Below, in pieces: positions 60,826 through 64,000 of a stretch of DNA of 64,000 nt. The stretch's first letter is position 1. The number at the start of each line of letters is the position of its first letter. The notes below the pieces were generated by a model, which was not told the DNA's origin, made no database searches, and worked only from the letters and a program-made list of their open reading frames with translations. A program made the position numbers and the translations under genes. The stretch spans positions 697,001 to 761,000 of the forward strand of contig JAIVEN010000015.1 of NCBI GenBank assembly GCA_026686845.1, given 5' to 3'. This DNA is from Adenanthera pavonina. Lineage: Eukaryota; Streptophyta; Magnoliopsida; Fabales; Fabaceae.

Positions 60826-60897
60826 GAAAAGAATTTGATACATAGAATAGCAAAATATCACCTAAAGGCGGATGAATAGTGGTTAATGCATAAATTA

Positions 60898-61053
60898 TGT
60901 TAATATTTGACATATATTTGTATTTATTATAGGATATTTTTAGGATATTATTTGATTTGATTTTGTAATTATTAGATAGATATTCTTTTGTGTATATATG
61001 TATTCCAAGTTATTCAGAATAATCCACAATAATTTTCCACAATTATTTCCTCA
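60898..61053 (+). repeat. 5' LTR of the copia element (156 bp)
   Basis: It begins TGTTAATATTTG and ends TTTCCTCA, the usual TG...CA ends, directly before the primer-binding site. A TATATAT promoter motif lies at about 60993. The 3' partner is outside the window. Confidence 0.75.
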
Positions 61054-61071
61054 TGGCATCAGCGCTAGGGT
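61054..61071 (+). other. Primer-binding site (initiator tRNA-Met type)
   Basis: TGGCATCAGCGCTAGGGT starts right after the LTR and differs at only a few positions from the usual plant copia TGGTATCAGAGC site. Confidence 0.8.
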
Positions 61072-61470
61072 AATTTCTTAGGGGTTATTTTTTCTTCATT
61101 GCCGTCACTGCGTTTTTCCCAGATCTGTTGTCGTCCAGTAGTCCAACGGTGACATGCGCCTCACCACCGTGCTCCGCCTCTCAAGTTCGGCCGATCCACC
61201 AATTCCGGCAACCATCCTCCGTCTCACGCGCTCCCACGCATGTCACGCGCCGTCGGTGTAGTTTTCTTTCTCCGGCGCGTGAGGGCGCGTCCGGTGTCTG
61301 TTCTCGCTGTCATTTGTCTCGTTCTGCTCGTCGTCATCTTCTGCTTCTTCTCATGTGGTTGGTTTGTTGATTCACCAATTTTTTGAAATTCCCTATTTTT
61401 CAAATTTCTTTTGGGACTTTCATTTTCTCCTGGGCTTTTTCGTTCTCTTTTAGAATTAGTTTGTTTCATC

Positions 61471-64000
61471 ATGGACATATCTGATATTGCTCAACTTATA
61501 TCTGTTAGTTTGAATGGATCTAATTATCGTCTCTGGTTGGAAAGCATGCGTGGTTTTCTTAAAGGAAGAAAATTATGACGGTATGTTACTGGTGACATTA
61601 AATTTCCTACTCGTGTGTCTGAAGAAACAGAGGTTAAGTTTAATGAATGATTAGAGGAGTGGGATAGCAAAAATAATCAGATCATTACATGGTTTCATAA
61701 CACCTCTATTTTTGGCTGCTTTGAAACTGCTAAAGAAGTATGGGATTATCTTGCTAGTCGTTATACCTCATTAGATTTATCTAATCAGTTTCAGTTGCAA
61801 AAGGATCTCAGTATTCTCAAACAAGAATGTGGCCAACCTCTTTATGAGTTTCTTGCTAAGATTGTGTCTATTTGAGATCAATTGGCTTATTCAGAGCCCA
61901 TCTTCAAATGTGATGTAGATGCCCAAGCCTTTTTAAAGTATCATGATCAACTCCGACTCATTCAGTTCCTCATGGCTCTTACAGATGATTTTGAGCCTGT
62001 TCGCTCTTCTTTACTGCATCAAAGTCCACTTCCTACTCTTGAAGATGCTTTTCCTTGTCTTAGATATGAGGAAACTCGCTTGGGTCTTCTACATTGTAAT
62101 CCAGAGATAGTTTTTGCTGTATCTGACAAGAATTCTAAGTTTTGTCGGCGTTGTCCTCAGTCCAATCACTCCTTTGTTGAGTGTCCTTTCATTGAATGTC
62201 ATGCATGCTAGAAGAAAGGTCATACAGTTGCTAATTGTTCCACCTTATGTTGCAGATATTGTAAGAAGACCGGGTATCTCATTGATCAATGTCTCATTTG
62301 TCCACCTAGAACTGATCAGAGGAAGTTTTCATGATCTGAGCATTGATCCAAGCCCGCTCTTTCTGCCACTGATGTTGTCAACAATAAGTCATCTTCTGAA
62401 TCCACTTCAGCATCTTCTACTTCTGATCTTGAAGTGTTACTTCAGAAACTTATTTCCAGTTCTTCTAGTCCATCTACTGCTTTAGCTACTCCTTCAGGTA
62501 TATCTTCCTGGTTTTTGTATTATGTCTGTTGTAATCATATGACTGGACAATCCAATTTCTTTTCTTCCATGACACCCAATTATACTGCTCCCTCTATCCA
62601 TACTGCCGATAATTTCCAAATGCCTATTAGCCATGTTGGTACTGTTTCCTCACCTTCTTTATCTCTTTGTGATACTTATTTTGTCCCTGCCATTAGTTTC
62701 AATCTTATTTCTGTTGGTCAACTTGTTGACATGGGCTATGATATATTATTTAACAAGTATGGTTATGTTGTGATGGATTCTTAGACAGGACAGATCATCG
62801 GGACTGGGTGTAAAGTCGGACGTATGTTTGAGCTCACTTCTATGCATTTTCCTGATGTCACTCCTTCATCCAGATTGTGTGCTGCTTCTACTTCTTCATC
62901 TCTTGATTTATGGCATTGTCAGCTTGCTCATACTTCCTCGAATAAATTACAGCTTTTGATTTCTAATAGTTTTCTAGGTCCTGTTAGTGAAAAATCCTTA
63001 CATTGTATTTCTTGTCAGACTGCAAAACAATCTGCCTTACCTTTTAATAAAAGTGATTTCATTTCTGATTCTCCATTTGATTTGATTCACTCTGATATTT
63101 GGGGACCTTCTCCTACTCCCTCCATGGGAGGATCATGATATTTTGTACTTTTCATTGATGATTTTTCGCGCTTTACTTGGATCTATATGATGAAAAATCA
63201 TTCAGAATTGTCTCAAATTTATATTAAATTTGCTACTATGGTTTGTACTCAGTTTTCCAAGGTAATTAAAGTCTTCCATCGTGATAATGCTTTAGAGAAT
63301 CATGACTCCAAATTACTTAGCTTTCTTGATGAACAGGGCACTATCTCTCAATATTCTTGCCCTTACACTTCTCAACAAAATAGTCGTGCAGAATGAAAAC
63401 ATCATCATATCCTTGACTCTGTTCGAGCTCTGATCATTTCTGCTTCTTGTCTAGAGCATTTTTGGGGTGAAGCAGCCATGACTGCTGTCTACTATATCAA
63501 TCGTGTTCCCTCCTCTATTCTTGGTAACATCTCTCCTTTTGAGTGTCTTCATAGTACTTCTCCAAATTATTCTATGTTAAAAGTTTTTGGTTGTGCTTGT
63601 TTTGTTCTTCTTCCCTCTCATGAGACCACCAAATCGCAAGCACGTGCCCGTGTCTGTTGCTTTCTTGGGTATGATTTTGAGCATAAGGGATATCGTTCCT
63701 GGGATTTTTTATCCAATCGTATACGAATCTCTCATCATGTTGTTTTCTGGGAAAATGTCTAGTTTTCTTCTTTGACCGATTTCTATTTGATTCCTTCCAC
63801 TTCCTCTCCTATCTTTACAAATCCTTCTATTGATCTTTTTTCTAATGACTCAGGTACAGGTTCAATTGATGAGCTCACCACTATGCCTGATGTTGCACCT
63901 TCTGCAGATGGTTCTGTTGCTTCTGATTCTTTTTCACAAGTCGTGTCTACAGAGCCTTTGTCCTCTGAATCCACTTGACCTACTCATGAAAGAAACCCTC
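61471..64000 (+). pseudogene. Copia gag-pol, inactivated
   Basis: Gag starts with MDISDIAQLISVSLNGSNY and has UBN2-type helices (VWDYLASRYTS, QFQLQKDLSIL). In-frame stops occur at 61576, 61648, 61873 and 62209. The zinc knuckle CRYCKKTGYLIDQC has Tyr where the zinc-binding His should be. In the protease region the expected D-S-G of WFLDSG is replaced by Y-Y-V (about 62509-62540), removing the catalytic Asp. The integrase has WHCQLAH, the CISC zinc pair, HSDIWG, HRDN and NSRAE, so the D-D-E residues persist, but TGA codons fall at about 63136 and just after NSRAE. A further stop ends the frame at about 63760, followed by a Ser/Thr-rich linker. Many C-to-T type changes suggest decay after methylation. 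Confidence 0.85.

Larger units (their letters stand above)
60898..64000 (+). mobile_element. Ty1/copia retrotransposon, runs off the window
   Basis: It consists of a 5' LTR (60898-61053), a primer-binding site, an untranslated leader (61072-61470) with a GC-rich block, and gag, protease, integrase and the start of the linker before reverse transcriptase. The window ends before reverse transcriptase and the 3' LTR. It begins 72 bp after the last pentapeptide exon, so it is inserted in or just after that locus. Confidence 0.9.

Noticed and set aside
61224..61478. Minus-strand 84-codon frame
   Set aside because: Antisense to the GC-rich leader of the copia element; arginine-rich by composition only.
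1..64000. CRISPR array, tRNA or rRNA genes
   Set aside because: The tandem repeats seen are MITE units or microsatellites without regular unique spacers; no complete tRNA cloverleaf or rRNA core was noticed.

Overview
The window is AT-rich nuclear DNA from a plant. TIR-type resistance-gene exons with plant NB-ARC and C-JID features, a plant defensin-like peptide gene, an RTM2-like small heat-shock-type protein, an RBBP5/RBL gene with plant intron layout, and many MITEs, SINE-like repeats and Ty1/copia elements point to a eudicot, since TNL genes are absent from grasses. I cannot name the species. No bacterial-type operons, tRNAs, rRNAs or CRISPR arrays are visible.

Layout. From 1.6 to 31.6 kb lies a diverged segmental duplication of an immune-gene cluster. 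Copy A (about 1.6-4.6 kb, plus a defensin-like gene at 10.5 kb) carries a TIR gene whose NB-ARC and LRR parts were removed by one internal deletion; the remaining two exons are still open and in frame and could encode a 279-residue TIR-only (TIR-X) protein. Copy B (about 19-31.6 kb) carries the full-length TIR-NB-ARC-LRR-C-JID relative, but it is a pseudogene: a tandem MITE trimer sits just upstream of the exon 1 splice donor, and there are frameshifts in the NB-ARC and before the C-JID. Its defensin-like partner at 31.5 kb is also dead. A decayed minus-strand copia element with a nested hAT-type MITE lies inside copy B. Between the copies (11-19 kb) there are only transposon remnants: a hAT-type element, a SINE, a long-TIR Mutator-like element and Stowaway elements.

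From 35 to 51 kb is the conserved, single-copy-looking part. It holds a small 78-residue plant protein with a 3.6-kb 5' UTR intron, an RTM2-like alpha-crystallin protein with a C-terminal membrane anchor, and, on the minus strand, the WD40 protein RBL (RBBP5-like, a COMPASS histone H3K4 methyltransferase subunit) in five coding exons.

From 51 to 55.8 kb lie intergenic DNA and MITEs. At 55.9-60.9 kb is an unusual plus-strand locus: a TIR exon, with the codon for the catalytic glutamate changed to a stop, is followed with no NB-ARC by two tandem copies of a five-exon pentapeptide-repeat module related to the FIP2/KCTD9 type. A plus-strand copia retrotransposon with a 156-bp 5' LTR begins 72 bp after the last pentapeptide exon and runs off the window end; its gag-pol is broken by many stops and its protease active site is lost.

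The most notable observations are the TNL-to-TIR-X conversion at a 9-bp microhomology, the TIR plus pentapeptide-repeat arrangement, and a MITE trimer whose middle unit is a recognisable unequal-crossover hybrid.
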